Assembly (NCBI RefSeq): GCF_009755225.1
Contig: NZ_WQKZ01000001.1
Coordinates: 434,001-498,000, forward strand
Length of the DNA stretch: 64,000 nt
DNA from: Hymenobacter ginkgonis
GTDB lineage: Bacteria > Bacteroidota > Bacteroidia > Cytophagales > Hymenobacteraceae
Direction: 5' to 3'
Numbering within the stretch: position 1 is the stretch's first letter; each line of letters opens with the position of its first letter. The position numbers and the translations under genes are program-made. The notes beneath the pieces are model-generated. The model saw only the letters and a list, made by a program, of their open reading frames with translations. It did no database searches and had not been told where the DNA came from. Below are positions 53,000 to 61,686 of the stretch, one piece after another.

Positions 53000-53992
53000 C
53001 TAATCAAGCAGGCTAGAATAGGCATCATCGGAGCGTTGTTTGGTAGCAGCTACGGAAGTGGAAACGGGTGCCTTGGTGTTGTCCAGCAAGGCGTTGAAGT
53101 CACCCTTCTGGTAGCGGTCGAGCAGGCGCTGGCCTTTCTCGCTCATCACGCCGTTCTGGATGTCCATCTCTTTCACGAACTCCTGCGAGTAGCGCATGGC
53201 CTGCTTAATCTGGCCAAGTTGCTGGGCCATATCCTGGGCCACGCGGTCGGTAGCGAGGTCGAAGAAGTACTTCTTGTCGGGGTCGCCGCGCAGGATGTTC
53301 ATGGCGGCACGCATGCCTGAGCTGGTGCGTTTCACGAGCTCGTATTCGTCTTTCAAGAGGCCCACTTTAAACTTGCTGCCGTCAATCTGGCGCAGGGCGG
53401 CCTTCAGAATTTGGCGCATCACCACGCTCACGTTGGCCGTGGTAGTGGCCATGGGCTGAAGGCGCTGGTTGTAGTCCAGGATTTGGGCGGCGCGGCTGGC
53501 GTAGGCCTCAGCAGCGTCCTTTTCGTTTTGGCGCGTGGCCGAGTCGGCCAGGGCCAGGTACTCCTTCATCTGGGCTTCGTTGGCGGCGAGCTTGCGCTTT
53601 ACCAGCTCATGGGCGCCCTCGATGTGGCCGATTTCGCCTTCCATCTGGCGGGCCTCCTTCTCGGTGTTCGAGATGTAGTCCTCCATGATGCCAATGGGGT
53701 CGGTGTTGACGAAGATGCCCGCCAGCGTGCGCAGCACCCGCTGCCCAGCGTACCAGAGCCCGGTCTGGATTCGCTTATTCGTGCCCAGCAAAAACAGCAC
53801 GAACAGCGCTCCTAGCCCAATGCCTAGCTTCACGCTATTGAACACGATGTCAACGAGGTAGGGCACAATCTGCCCCCAGTAGTACACGCCGGCCGCAGCC
53901 GCGCCGCCCAGCACTACCCAGCCGGCGACTTTTTCGGGTTGCTGCCACTTGGGCAGGCGCGAATCGGAAGAAAACGAAGCAAGTGTGTTCAT
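53000..53992 (-). CDS. Membrane-anchored PspA-like coiled-coil protein
   Basis: About 330 residues. Two hydrophobic segments near the N-terminus (about 22-40 and 50-73) are followed by a PspA-like helical body (DPIGIMEDYISNTEKEARQMEGEIGHIEG, then long coiled coils to about residue 300). The helix pattern and the family-like DPxxxMEDYI opening resemble PspA/IM30, but the membrane anchor is not part of classical PspA. ATG 53992 is preferred to an in-frame GTG at 53998. It heads the minus-strand unit with the binding-protein/OmpA fusion, permease and ATPase genes, linking ABC transport to membrane maintenance. Confidence 0.8.
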   Translation of the reverse strand: MNTLASFSSDSRLPKWQQPEKVAGWVVLGGAAAAGVYYWGQIVPYLVDIVFNSVKLGIGLGALFVLFLLGTNKRIQTGLWYAGQRVLRTLAGIFVNTDPIGIMEDYISNTEKEARQMEGEIGHIEGAHELVKRKLAANEAQMKEYLALADSATRQNEKDAAEAYASRAAQILDYNQRLQPMATTTANVSVVMRQILKAALRQIDGSKFKVGLLKDEYELVKRTSSGMRAAMNILRGDPDKKYFFDLATDRVAQDMAQQLGQIKQAMRYSQEFVKEMDIQNGVMSEKGQRLLDRYQKGDFNALLDNTKAPVSTSVAATKQRSDDAYSSLLD

Positions 53993-54544
53993 GTGCACGG
54001 AGGTAAAGGGGGTAGGGGTTGCTAAAAAGCCCGCCGCTCAGCGGGCACCCTTTCCTTATGCCAATACCAGTGCCGGATTAGCTATTGCGAAAATGCCTTG
54101 CAGTTAACGTACAGATTATAAGAATTTTACATTGTAAAAGGCTGCTGTACTAAAAATGTATTCAGCACTTTTTTTTCAAAATGGAAAGCAATTTTTGCTA
54201 AAACGGCAATGGCCAACCTAGCCGATAGGCCCAGGTGCAGCCAGCGCCTACCCCCGCTAATGGCGGCAGCTGAGTTGGCAGCCCAGCAAAAAGAACGGAC
54301 TACCGCCCGCCCAATAGCGTACGGCGGCTAGCTGCTGCGTGCGCGTCTGAGAAGGTCCAAAATGACGGTTTTAATCACGCCCAACCACGCCCCTCGTGCG
54401 CTTTTAGCTGGTATATTTCGCGGCATGTAGCCGCTATATAGCCGCTAAGTATTCTACAAGAACTTGCCTGCCCGGGCTTGTAGTGGAAATGGCGTATTTC
54501 TTGCCCGATAGCCCAGCCAGCCGCTTAGCGCAGGCCTCCTTTCA
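53993..54544. other. Intergenic region between divergent units
   Basis: The stretch from about 54.06 to 54.2 kb is AT-rich and should carry the promoter of the PspA-like/ABC operon on the minus strand. The rest precedes the exostosin gene. I see one GGGGGTAGGG motif at about 54009 and no reliable coding frame or RNA gene. Confidence 0.45.
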
Positions 54545-55573
54545 ATGCATCGTTTTACGCCGCTGCGTATGAATAATTCTACTCTTTCAACTGTTGCACC
54601 TGGGGCAAAAGTCTACGTGACTTCCGCCTACCCCGACCCCGAGCCGATTTCGGCTTTTCGAGCATTCGCGGCGCAAGACCGCGTTCAAAAGCACACCGTA
54701 GTTTCGAGCCCCGACGAAGCGGATATTATTCTCTTTATCGAGAACTCGCGCTACCACGCAGACTACTTTTTTTCGGCGCTAAAAAACCATCCGTTGGTTA
54801 AGAAATACCCGGCAAAAGTTTTCATGTACAATCCCCACGACAAGCCTTGGTATATTTTGCCGGGCATGTACATGTGCATGCCCAAAAACCGGTTTGCCCC
54901 GGCGCGCATGGCAGCCGGCCCCTACGTCGAAACGATAAACCCGTACATCACCTGCGATTTTTCGAACGAGCCACAATTCCTGTTCTCTTTTTACGGCGCC
55001 ACCACCAGCTCGCCCGTCCGCCACGAGGTGGCCAAGCTGACGCATCCGCGCGGAAACGTACTGATTTCTAACGTAGCCATGTACGTGAACGACAGGCCGA
55101 AAGACCTGCAATTGCGCTACGCCAACTTGCTCACCAACAGCAAGTTTGTGCTGTGCCCCAAGGGGTTTGGGCCGTCTTCCATTCGGTTGTTCGAAACCCT
55201 GCGCGCCGGGCGGGTGCCCGTTATTATTTCCGACGAATTGGTGTGCCCCGCTGGCGCCGACTGGACAAAATTTGCCGTGTTTGTGCCCGAAAGCCGCGTC
55301 AGCGAAATTCCGCAGATTTTGGAAAAAGAAGAGCTGCACTGGCAAGAAAAAGCGAAGCTGGCCCGGCAGGTATGGGAGGAAAGTTTTGCGCCCGATACGC
55401 TGTTTAATTACTTCGTAGATTCGATTCTTGCCCTGGATGTGCGCAAGAAATTTGGGCTGGAGGTTGCCGTTCGCCATTCCCTGGTTTTTATGCGGTACGG
55501 GCTCAGCAAAACGGTGGTGCGCAAGGTGAAAGAATTGGCGCAGCCGCTGCTGGCTTCCGCCAAAAAAAACTAG
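54545..55573 (+). CDS. Exostosin-family glycosyltransferase
   Basis: A 342-residue protein with the exostosin (GT47-like) core: VVSSPDEADIILFIENSRY near the N-terminus and the family signature SKFVLCPKGFGPSSIRLFE followed by LRAGRVPVIISDE. No signal peptide or membrane segment is clear, so it probably acts at the cytoplasmic face in surface-polysaccharide or glycan assembly. ATG 54569 is a second possible start. It lies near, but opposite in direction to, the nucleotide-sugar cassette that begins at 59715, and the two may serve one pathway. Sugar and acceptor are unknown. Confidence 0.85.
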   Translation: MHRFTPLRMNNSTLSTVAPGAKVYVTSAYPDPEPISAFRAFAAQDRVQKHTVVSSPDEADIILFIENSRYHADYFFSALKNHPLVKKYPAKVFMYNPHDKPWYILPGMYMCMPKNRFAPARMAAGPYVETINPYITCDFSNEPQFLFSFYGATTSSPVRHEVAKLTHPRGNVLISNVAMYVNDRPKDLQLRYANLLTNSKFVLCPKGFGPSSIRLFETLRAGRVPVIISDELVCPAGADWTKFAVFVPESRVSEIPQILEKEELHWQEKAKLARQVWEESFAPDTLFNYFVDSILALDVRKKFGLEVAVRHSLVFMRYGLSKTVVRKVKELAQPLLASAKKN

Positions 55574-55640
55574 CTCACCGTATTTGATGGGGGTAGGGCG
55601 CCGCCCGCGTACCAAATTGAAAACTTGACCCCCGCCCTCA

Positions 55641-55750
55641 TTTAAAAGTTCGCCCTCCGGCCCCAACAAGTAGGGGGCTAGGGAGCCGGGCTTTTAAAAG
55701 TTCGCCCTCCGGCCCCAACAAGTAGGGGGCTAGGGAGCCGGGCTTTTAAA
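55641..55750. repeat. Tandem duplication of a 52-base unit
   Basis: The unit starting TTTAAAAGTTCGCCCTCCGG at 55641 is repeated exactly at 55693, and a third partial copy starts at 55745. It lies between the convergent exostosin and oxidoreductase genes. Each unit can form short GC-rich stems, so it may act as a doubled terminator. Confidence 0.85.
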
Positions 55751-55788
55751 GGAGGGCCAAGCGGCAGCGGCCCAAAAAGGCGCCTAAA

Positions 55789-57132
55789 TCAATAGCGACT
55801 TTCCTCGGCGGCTAGGGCAGCTGCGGCTGGCGCGGGCGTGCCAAAGTAAGCATCCTGCTCCCGGCGCAGCTGGTCGATTAGGCGGCCCTCGGGCACTACC
55901 ACGTCGGCGTAGGTGAGGACTTGGTCTTTCGGTACGTCGTGGCGCAGCATGCAGCCTTCGGCCACCCCAAGGGGTAGCAGGTTTTGCTGGCGGGCGAGGG
56001 GGTAGTTTTCGGCCAGCCCGTACGTCATGTAGTGGCCAATGCCGTCGAGGGTTTCGCCGGCCTTCAGGTCAATTTTGGCAGCCGTGACTACTTCTACTCG
56101 CGGGGCACCCTGCGGGGCGAGGGCCGCATCGTGAAATAAAGCGGCGCGCGCCACCGAGTTGGGCGTTTCGAAGTGGCAGAGGTGGTAGGGCGTATAGAAG
56201 CAATACAGCGGGCCGGGGCCCAGCTTGTAGAGCTTGAGGTAGTGCTGCTGCACCGGGTCGTCGTGGGTGCCCAGCACGAAGACACCGGGGCCGGGCTCGG
56301 CGCCCACCACGTAGTCCACAATGCCGGGGCCGCCGCTCAGCAGCAGGTCCTGGGGGTACCACTCGGCGGCTTTGCTAATGGGGGTGCCGGGCGCCACGGT
56401 GGGCCCCAGCATGCCGCGCTGGGCCACGTCCATGCCCAGGGCGTTGGCAATAACGGCCTGCTCAAAACTGATTTTGCTGCCATCGGCAAAGCTCGTGACC
56501 ATGCTCGGGTTCTGGCCCCACTGGCGCGCAAAGCCCTCTTGGGTAGTGGGGTTGCGGTAGGGGTCGTGCAGGCCCTTGATGTTGCCGCACAGCACGGGCT
56601 TCACGCCCAGGCCAAGCACGAAGCGCGCCAGGTTGAGCGTCACGCCGGGCTGGTCGCCATCCGATACGGTGTACACTACCCCCGCCCGGTCGGCATACAC
56701 TTTCAGGATGGAGCCCGCCGTGCCGTCGAGCTCGGCATTGAGCAACACCACGTGCTTGCCGTGCCGGATGGCTTCGAGCACCACGTGCGCGCCGTGCTCC
56801 ACGGCCCCGGTTACTTCGATGAGGACATCGAGGCCGCCCGCGCGGCTCAGCAGCAGGGCATCGTCGGTGATGGCAGGCTGGCCCAGCTCGATGCAGCGCT
56901 CCAGCGCTGCTACCGACGACACCTCCTGCGTGCCCAGTTCGCCGGCCTCGTCGTAGGCCCGGCGGGCTTGCGAAAGCGTGCGGTTGGCAATCGCCACCAG
57001 CGTCATGCCGGGCACGTAGCGGCAAATTTGCCGGGCCACGCCCCGGCCCATAAAGCCCGCGCCCACCATGCCCACCCGAATGGGGCGCCCGGCGGCTTGG
57101 CGAGCTTTCAAGGCGTTGTCAATTAATAGCAT
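55789..57132 (-). CDS. Rossmann-fold oxidoreductase with SAF-like domain
   Basis: A 447-residue NAD(P)-binding protein. The Rossmann motif is VGMVGAGFMGRGVARQI near residue 20, followed by VAIANRTLSQAR, VLIEVTGAVEHGAHVV and HGKHVVLLNAEL as in homoserine-dehydrogenase/Gfo-like enzymes. The C-terminal part (KIDLKAGETLDGIGHYMTYG) resembles an SAF domain. Such proteins accompany cytidylyltransferase, epimerase and RfbC genes in nucleotide-sugar clusters, and this gene ends just such a same-strand set. A sugar dehydrogenase or decorating role is likely, but the reaction is not established from the sequence. Confidence 0.82.
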   Translation of the reverse strand: MLLIDNALKARQAAGRPIRVGMVGAGFMGRGVARQICRYVPGMTLVAIANRTLSQARRAYDEAGELGTQEVSSVAALERCIELGQPAITDDALLLSRAGGLDVLIEVTGAVEHGAHVVLEAIRHGKHVVLLNAELDGTAGSILKVYADRAGVVYTVSDGDQPGVTLNLARFVLGLGVKPVLCGNIKGLHDPYRNPTTQEGFARQWGQNPSMVTSFADGSKISFEQAVIANALGMDVAQRGMLGPTVAPGTPISKAAEWYPQDLLLSGGPGIVDYVVGAEPGPGVFVLGTHDDPVQQHYLKLYKLGPGPLYCFYTPYHLCHFETPNSVARAALFHDAALAPQGAPRVEVVTAAKIDLKAGETLDGIGHYMTYGLAENYPLARQQNLLPLGVAEGCMLRHDVPKDQVLTYADVVVPEGRLIDQLRREQDAYFGTPAPAAAALAAEESRY

Positions 57133-57171
57133 ACCTACTAAAAAGAAGCAGTGAACAGGGTGGCCGCCGCC

Positions 57172-57732
57172 CTAGTAGCTAGCGGCGGGGGTAGGGATGG
57201 CCAGCGGCTGAAAGTCGGGGTGCGCCTGGTCTTTGGCCGACACCAGCTGCGGCACGGCGGGCCAGGCGATGGCCAGGGCGGAGTCGTTCCAGCGCAGGCC
57301 GCGCTCGGCCCCGGGCGCGTACTTGGCCGATACCTGGTAGGCGGCGTCGGTGTTGGGGGCCAGCGTGAGGAAGCCGTGGGCAAAGCGCCCCGGCACAAAC
57401 AGCTGCCGGAAGTTGTCGGCCGTCAGCTCTACCCCCACCCACTGGCCGTAGGTCGAGGATTCTTCGCGCAGGTCCACTATCACGTCGTAGAGGGCGCCGC
57501 GGGTGCAGCGCACTAGCTTGCTTTCCTCGTGGGGCGGCAGCTGGTAGTGCATGCCGCGCAGCGTGCCCTGGGTCGGGTTGTGCGACAGGTTGGCTTGCAG
57601 CGGGGGCAGGTAGATGCCGTGCGCGGCAAACTCATCCGCGCACCACGAGCGGCCAAAAAAGCCGCGCTCGTCGGTGCGGCGCTCCACATCAACGATGAAG
57701 GCGCCCGCCAGTTTAGTCTCCGTAAAAATCAT
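57172..57732 (-). CDS. rfbC: dTDP-4-dehydrorhamnose 3,5-epimerase family protein
   Basis: A 186-residue cupin-type RfbC homologue. It starts (M)IFTETKLAGAFIVDVERRTDERGFFGR; active-site residues appear in GTLRGMHYQLPPHEESKLVRC (the His) and VPGRFAHGFLTL. The start at 57732 gives the usual length of about 185 residues. In true RfbC the substrate is dTDP-4-keto-6-deoxyglucose. Here the neighbouring nucleotidyltransferase is a cytidylyltransferase, so a CDP-linked or other sugar is more likely. It is followed on the same strand by the SAF/Rossmann oxidoreductase after 39 bases. Confidence 0.9.
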   Translation of the reverse strand: MIFTETKLAGAFIVDVERRTDERGFFGRSWCADEFAAHGIYLPPLQANLSHNPTQGTLRGMHYQLPPHEESKLVRCTRGALYDVIVDLREESSTYGQWVGVELTADNFRQLFVPGRFAHGFLTLAPNTDAAYQVSAKYAPGAERGLRWNDSALAIAWPAVPQLVSAKDQAHPDFQPLAIPTPAASY

Positions 57733-57776
57733 AACTAAGTCAGTAGTAGAAAACGAGCAGCAACTCTGGCCGGCGG

Positions 57777-58927
57777 CTACGCCGCCACAGCCTCGGCCAG
57801 CGGCAGGGGGGTAGGGCGCGGGGCCGGGGTGCCGGCCCAGGTTAGCTGCTCGGTAAGTTTGCCTTGCTCGCGCAGGGTGGCCAGCACGCGTAGGCGCATG
57901 AGGCGCGAGCCGCGGAAATTGGGGTCGCGGAAGCCCATGTCCAGCAGCTTTTCGTGCAGCTCGGCAATGGTGGCGGCCAGGCTGTGCTGGGGCTGGTGGC
58001 CGGGGGCCAATTGTGCAAACAAGCGAAAATCGACGCGGTAGGAGCGCAGGTCGGGCGCGGCGGCGGGGTTTACGTGCACGCGGGTGCCGGGCAGGGCGGC
58101 GGCCACTGCCTCGGCCAGCTCCTTCACGCGGTAGTTCCACTCGGCCGAGCCGGCATTCACGGCCAGGAAATGGCCGCCGTTAGCCGCCGCGCGGCCGATG
58201 GCCCACTCAATGGCCCGCGCCATGTCGCGCACGTGGATGAGCGGGCGCCAGGGCGTGCCATCGCTCAGAATGCTGATTTCGCCCGTGGCGACGGCGCTGG
58301 CTACAAAGTCGTTGAGTACTAGGTCGAGCCGCAGGCGGTCGCTCCAGCCGCAGGCGGTGGCAAAGCGCAGGCAGGTTACCACAAAGTCGTCGTCGGCCAG
58401 CGGGGCCAAGTCCTGCTCGCTCGCCACCTTCGAGCGGGCGTAGGCCGTGAGCGGGTTCACGCCCGAAGTCTCGGTTTTGGCGTCTTCGCCGCCCATGCCG
58501 TAGATGCTGCACGAGCTGGCAAACACGAAGGCGCGCACGCCAGCTGCCTTGGCCTGCCGGGCCAGCGCGATGCCGGCGCGGTGGTTTATTTCCATCGTCA
58601 CGGCCTCGTAGGCGTTGCCCATGGGGTCGTTCGAGATGGCCGCCAGGTGCACAAGGGCATCCACGCCGGCCAGCAGCGCGGCCGGCACCTGGCGCACATC
58701 GCCAAACTCCTGGCGCGCGATTCGGGCAGGCGTTCGGCGCCCGTGAGGCAGTGGGCAAACAGGCCCAGGTCGTAACCAATCAATTCAGCTGCTGGAAAAA
58801 TCTGGCGTAGGTGCTCGACCACGCCGGGGCCAACGTAGCCCATATTGCCCGTGACAAGGCCAGGGAGAGGGGTAGGGCGCGCCCGCGCGCCTCTGGGGCC
58901 GCAAACAGCACGGGTGCGGGAACCCAT
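57777..58927 (-). pseudogene. NAD-dependent sugar epimerase/dehydratase, frameshifted
   Basis: The C-terminal part (57777 to about 58720) reads as an extended SDR: VDALVHLAAISNDPMGNAYE, FASSCSIYGMGG, the catalytic YARSK and RPLIHVRDMARAIEWA. The N-terminal Rossmann segment, [20 protein letters not shown] and GYDLGLFAHCLTGAERLPES, lies in another frame just upstream, and one base seems to be missing in a CGCGCGCC run at about 58718-58730. Joined, the parts give a complete epimerase of about 350 residues. The true start is unclear: ATG 58927 is in the N-terminal frame but leaves an odd Arg/Pro-rich lead. Either the gene is inactive or the sequence has an error here. Confidence 0.75.
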
Positions 58928-59715
58928 TGTGGCTCGGGGCCCCACACGTGCCAGGGTGCTTCGCCCTTCTGCCACAACGACTCCAGCACGTTTTTGTCGT
59001 GCAGGGTATCCATGGGCTGCCAAAAGCCCGAGTGGCGGAAAGCAGTTAGCTGGCCTTGCGCGGCCAGCTGCTCCAGGGGGCCTTTTTCCCAAATGGTTTC
59101 GTCGCCCTCGATGTAGTCAAACACGCCCGGCTCAAGCACAAAAAAGCCGCCGTTAATCCAGGGAGTATCGGCGCCCGTGGGTTTTTCGGTAAAGTCCAGC
59201 ACCGCCGCCGACTCTTCGTTCAGGTTGAACACGCCAAAGCGGCCCGGCTGGCGCACGGCCGTGAGGGTAGCCAGGCACCCTTGCTCGCGGTGGTGGGCCA
59301 CAGCCGCGCTGATGTCTACGTTGCTCACCCCGTCGCCATAGGTCAGGCAAAACGTATCGTCGCCTACATATTCGCGCACCCGCCGCAGCCGGCCACCCGT
59401 CATGGTGTTGTGGCCCGTGTGCACCAGCGTCACCGTCCACGGCTCGGCATTGCTGCGGTGAATGCGCATCTCGTTGCGGTCCATGCGGAAAGTCACGTCC
59501 GAATTGAGCAAAAAATAATCAGCGAAATACTGCTTAATCATATGCCCCTTGTAACCGCAGCAAATCACAAAATCGGTGATGCCGTGGTGGGCATAAATTT
59601 TGAGAATGTGCCATAGGATAGGCTTGCCGCCAATCTCTACCATGGGTTTGGGCCGGATGCCGCTTTCCTCGCTGATGCGAGTGCCGTAGCCACCGGCTAG
59701 GATTACCGCTTTCAT
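58780..59715 (-). CDS. rfbF: Glucose-1-phosphate cytidylyltransferase with aberrant C-terminal extension
   Basis: The first 258 residues (58942-59715) are a full cytidylyltransferase: (M)[51 protein letters not shown] and [17 protein letters not shown], ending at [17 protein letters not shown], where this family normally stops. The frame instead continues 53 residues through the intergenic spacer and into the start of the epimerase in the wrong frame. The extension is therefore probably an artefact of a lost stop or a sequence error. The enzyme makes CDP-glucose from CTP and glucose-1-phosphate, the first step of CDP-deoxysugar pathways. It is the first gene of the minus-strand sugar cassette. 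Confidence 0.9.
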   Translation of the reverse strand: MKAVILAGGYGTRISEESGIRPKPMVEIGGKPILWHILKIYAHHGITDFVICCGYKGHMIKQYFADYFLLNSDVTFRMDRNEMRIHRSNAEPWTVTLVHTGHNTMTGGRLRRVREYVGDDTFCLTYGDGVSNVDISAAVAHHREQGCLATLTAVRQPGRFGVFNLNEESAAVLDFTEKPTGADTPWINGGFFVLEPGVFDYIEGDETIWEKGPLEQLAAQGQLTAFRHSGFWQPMDTLHDKNVLESLWQKGEAPWHVWGPEPQWVPAPVLFAAPEARGRALPLSLALSRAIWATLAPAWSSTYARFFQQLN

Positions 59716-60279
59716 GAAAAAATCTACAAAGGGTGGGAAGGAAAAAAGAAGCTAAGCTGGGGGCTGTGGCCCAGCCAGCCAGTAAGTAGGTCAGCAGCAA
59801 AATAGAAATAATAGGCACTTTGCAAAAGGCCGAAACACTACCAGCCTGCGGGTATGCGGGTAAAGAGAAAATGAGTTTTTGGTGAAGTTTGCCGCAAATA
59901 AAGTTTCTATTTGTTAAGTGGGCAACTATTTAAGGCAGTCATTCGCTTGGTTCTGATGATATTGTGAGTCTGGTTATACTCGTAAGCTGGTTTGGTATTT
60001 TGTAGGTAGAATACTATATAAAAAGCGAAAGTTTATAGCACTATAAATAGAAGTAACTGAAATAGTTAATCTTCTTATTTTAGTATTATTGCTCTGCTGA
60101 GCCCATGCTAATCTTATTGCAAGCCAAAGCGGTAGCATCGTGGCCGGCTAAGGTTATTATCCTCTTAAAGCCAGTGCTGCTGGTTGGCTGCCCTAAGCCC
60201 TAGCGTGGGCAGCAGCCAGGTGCTGCACCGGTAATAAATTAGCGTAGCCCGCGAATAGTGGAGATTGCCGCATTCCCGG
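59716..60279. other. AT-rich intergenic region upstream of the sugar cassette
   Basis: Strongly AT-rich, particularly between 59.86 and 60.12 kb. It should hold the promoter of the minus-strand nucleotide-sugar cassette. No coding frame, RNA gene or repeat was recognised. Confidence 0.45.
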
Positions 60280-60329
60280 CCGAACACTAAAAAAGTCTCG
60301 CCGGCCGGCGAGACTTTTTTAGTGTTCGG
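60280..60329. terminator. Perfect 25-bp inverted repeat, terminator
   Basis: Arms 60280-60304 and 60305-60329 are exactly complementary and adjacent, so the loop forms from the central CCGGCCGG. Each arm contains an A/T-run. It lies 15 bases beyond the stop of the minus-strand barrel gene and should terminate that transcript. Confidence 0.8.
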
Positions 60330-60344
60330 TTTTAGTAGCAGTTT

Positions 60345-61028
60345 TCAGCGGCCAAACCGGTAGCGCAGGCCCAGCGCGCTGCTAGTCGTGACGCCCTGAA
60401 TTTGGTACAGCCGGTTGGTGCTGATGTTGGCGTTGTACAGCAAGTCGTACAGCAGTTCGAAGTGGGCGCCCAGGCGGTAGCGCACGCTGGGGCCCGCGCC
60501 AAACAGCAGGTTATCATGGGCATAGCGCTCGTCGAAAGTCGAGGCTACCGCGCTACCCTGCTGCACGCTGTCGAGCACGCTCCCGGCTTCCCGGTACGCC
60601 GAATGCTCCAGGGTAAAGCCGGCGAGCAGGTCGAACTGCACGCGGTGGGCCGGCTTGCGCGTGAGGGTATAGCGCCCCAGCAGCGCTATTGACGTGCTGC
60701 GCAGGCCATTGGTGCCGCTGTACTGGTAGTAGGTGCTGGCCGTGTTGGGGCCGTTGTAGCGCAGGCCGGCATTGGCGTAGTCATACGACGAGCCGCTGTA
60801 CGCTACCCCCAGCTGTACTGCCAAGCGGGGCCGCAGCTGGTAGCCCACGGTGCCCTGCACGGGCAAGCGTAGTCCTGGGTAGTAGTTGCCCAGCCGCTGG
60901 TAGTCGCTGCTATAAAATGCCAGCCCGCCGTAAAAGCGAGGGGTAGGGGCCGGGTCGGCGCCTTGCGCCAGGCTGGCAGTGGGCAAACTCAGCAGCAGGG
61001 CACCGCAGGCGAGTTGGGTGAAAGGCAT
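60345..61028 (-). CDS. Outer-membrane beta-barrel protein
   Basis: About 227 residues. The start at 61028 gives a signal peptide (ACGALLLSLPTASLAQG). The rest alternates amphipathic strands (RFYGGLAFYSSDYQRLG, RLAVQLGVAYSGSSYDYA, VQFDLLAGFTLEHSAY, FELLYDLLYNANIS) and ends with an aromatic-rich ALGLRYRFGR, typical of outer-membrane protein beta-barrels in Bacteroidota. In-frame starts further upstream would run into an Arg/Cys-rich stretch with no signal character. The function is unknown. A perfect terminator-like repeat follows the gene. Confidence 0.8.
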   Translation of the reverse strand: MPFTQLACGALLLSLPTASLAQGADPAPTPRFYGGLAFYSSDYQRLGNYYPGLRLPVQGTVGYQLRPRLAVQLGVAYSGSSYDYANAGLRYNGPNTASTYYQYSGTNGLRSTSIALLGRYTLTRKPAHRVQFDLLAGFTLEHSAYREAGSVLDSVQQGSAVASTFDERYAHDNLLFGAGPSVRYRLGAHFELLYDLLYNANISTNRLYQIQGVTTSSALGLRYRFGR

Positions 61029-61149
61029 AAAGTCGGGGAAGTGAAAAAACGAAGCTACCCCTAAGAAGCCGTGGCCTGCCCAAGCGTTGCACAGCAGTGT
61101 TGAAATACTCAAATAGAGCCGTGGTCTAGCGCTAGCCGCGCTGGCTACC

Positions 61150-61626
61150 TTAGTGCCAGGCGTGCAGCAGGCGCCGCACCAGAATGATTTCGCCGGTGTG
61201 GTAGGCCGCGTGGTCGCCAATCAAAAGGGCTTCGCGGAAAATATTTTGCCCATCGCCGTGCGGCAGGGGGGCAAATAGGTCGGTGGTGGGGGCTTCGAGC
61301 AGCTGAATAAACCGCTGCTGGTCGTGGGCGATTTGCGCCAGTGTGGCCTGCCAACCGGCCTCATCCACGGCACTTTTAGACCAGTAGCCGTCGGGCCACT
61401 TGGGCGACTTGTGGGCCGGGTTCAGGCAAAACTCCACGATGTCCCACTGGGCAATGCGCACGTGCTCGACCAGCTGCCAGATGGTATAGGGCACCTCCGG
61501 CACCGCTTGGTTGCGCAAGGGCGCCGGCAGGTCGGCGCAGGCCTGCTCGAAGGTGGCGTGGGCATTGCCGCCGGCCAGCAGCTGGGTTAGTTCGGCCACC
61601 AGGGCGGTGCGGGTAGGCTGGTCCAT
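61150..61626 (-). CDS. DinB-like four-helix metalloprotein
   Basis: A 158-residue helical protein of the DinB/YfiT type. A first His lies in IWQLVEHVRIAQWD and two more in LIGDHAAYHTGEI near the C-terminus, the spacing expected for the three-His metal site of the superfamily. Members include thiol-dependent transferases and damage-inducible proteins, but many have no known substrate. It is cytoplasmic. It follows the truncated hemoglobin gene on the same strand after 60 bases, so the two may be co-expressed in a stress response. Confidence 0.85.
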   Translation of the reverse strand: MDQPTRTALVAELTQLLAGGNAHATFEQACADLPAPLRNQAVPEVPYTIWQLVEHVRIAQWDIVEFCLNPAHKSPKWPDGYWSKSAVDEAGWQATLAQIAHDQQRFIQLLEAPTTDLFAPLPHGDGQNIFREALLIGDHAAYHTGEIILVRRLLHAWH

Positions 61627-61686
61627 AAAAGAGGGGGTAGGGAATGAGAAGCTCGACGTAGTATATAATTACAGTGTAAGTAGGGG

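Noticed and set aside
55641..55750. CRISPR or plasmid iteron array
   Set aside because: Only two exact adjacent copies with no spacers and no replication or cas gene nearby.
56173..57126. Long plus-strand frame opposite the SAF/Rossmann oxidoreductase
   Set aside because: Antisense to a well-supported gene, with His/Ala/Gly-rich composition and no recognisable domain.
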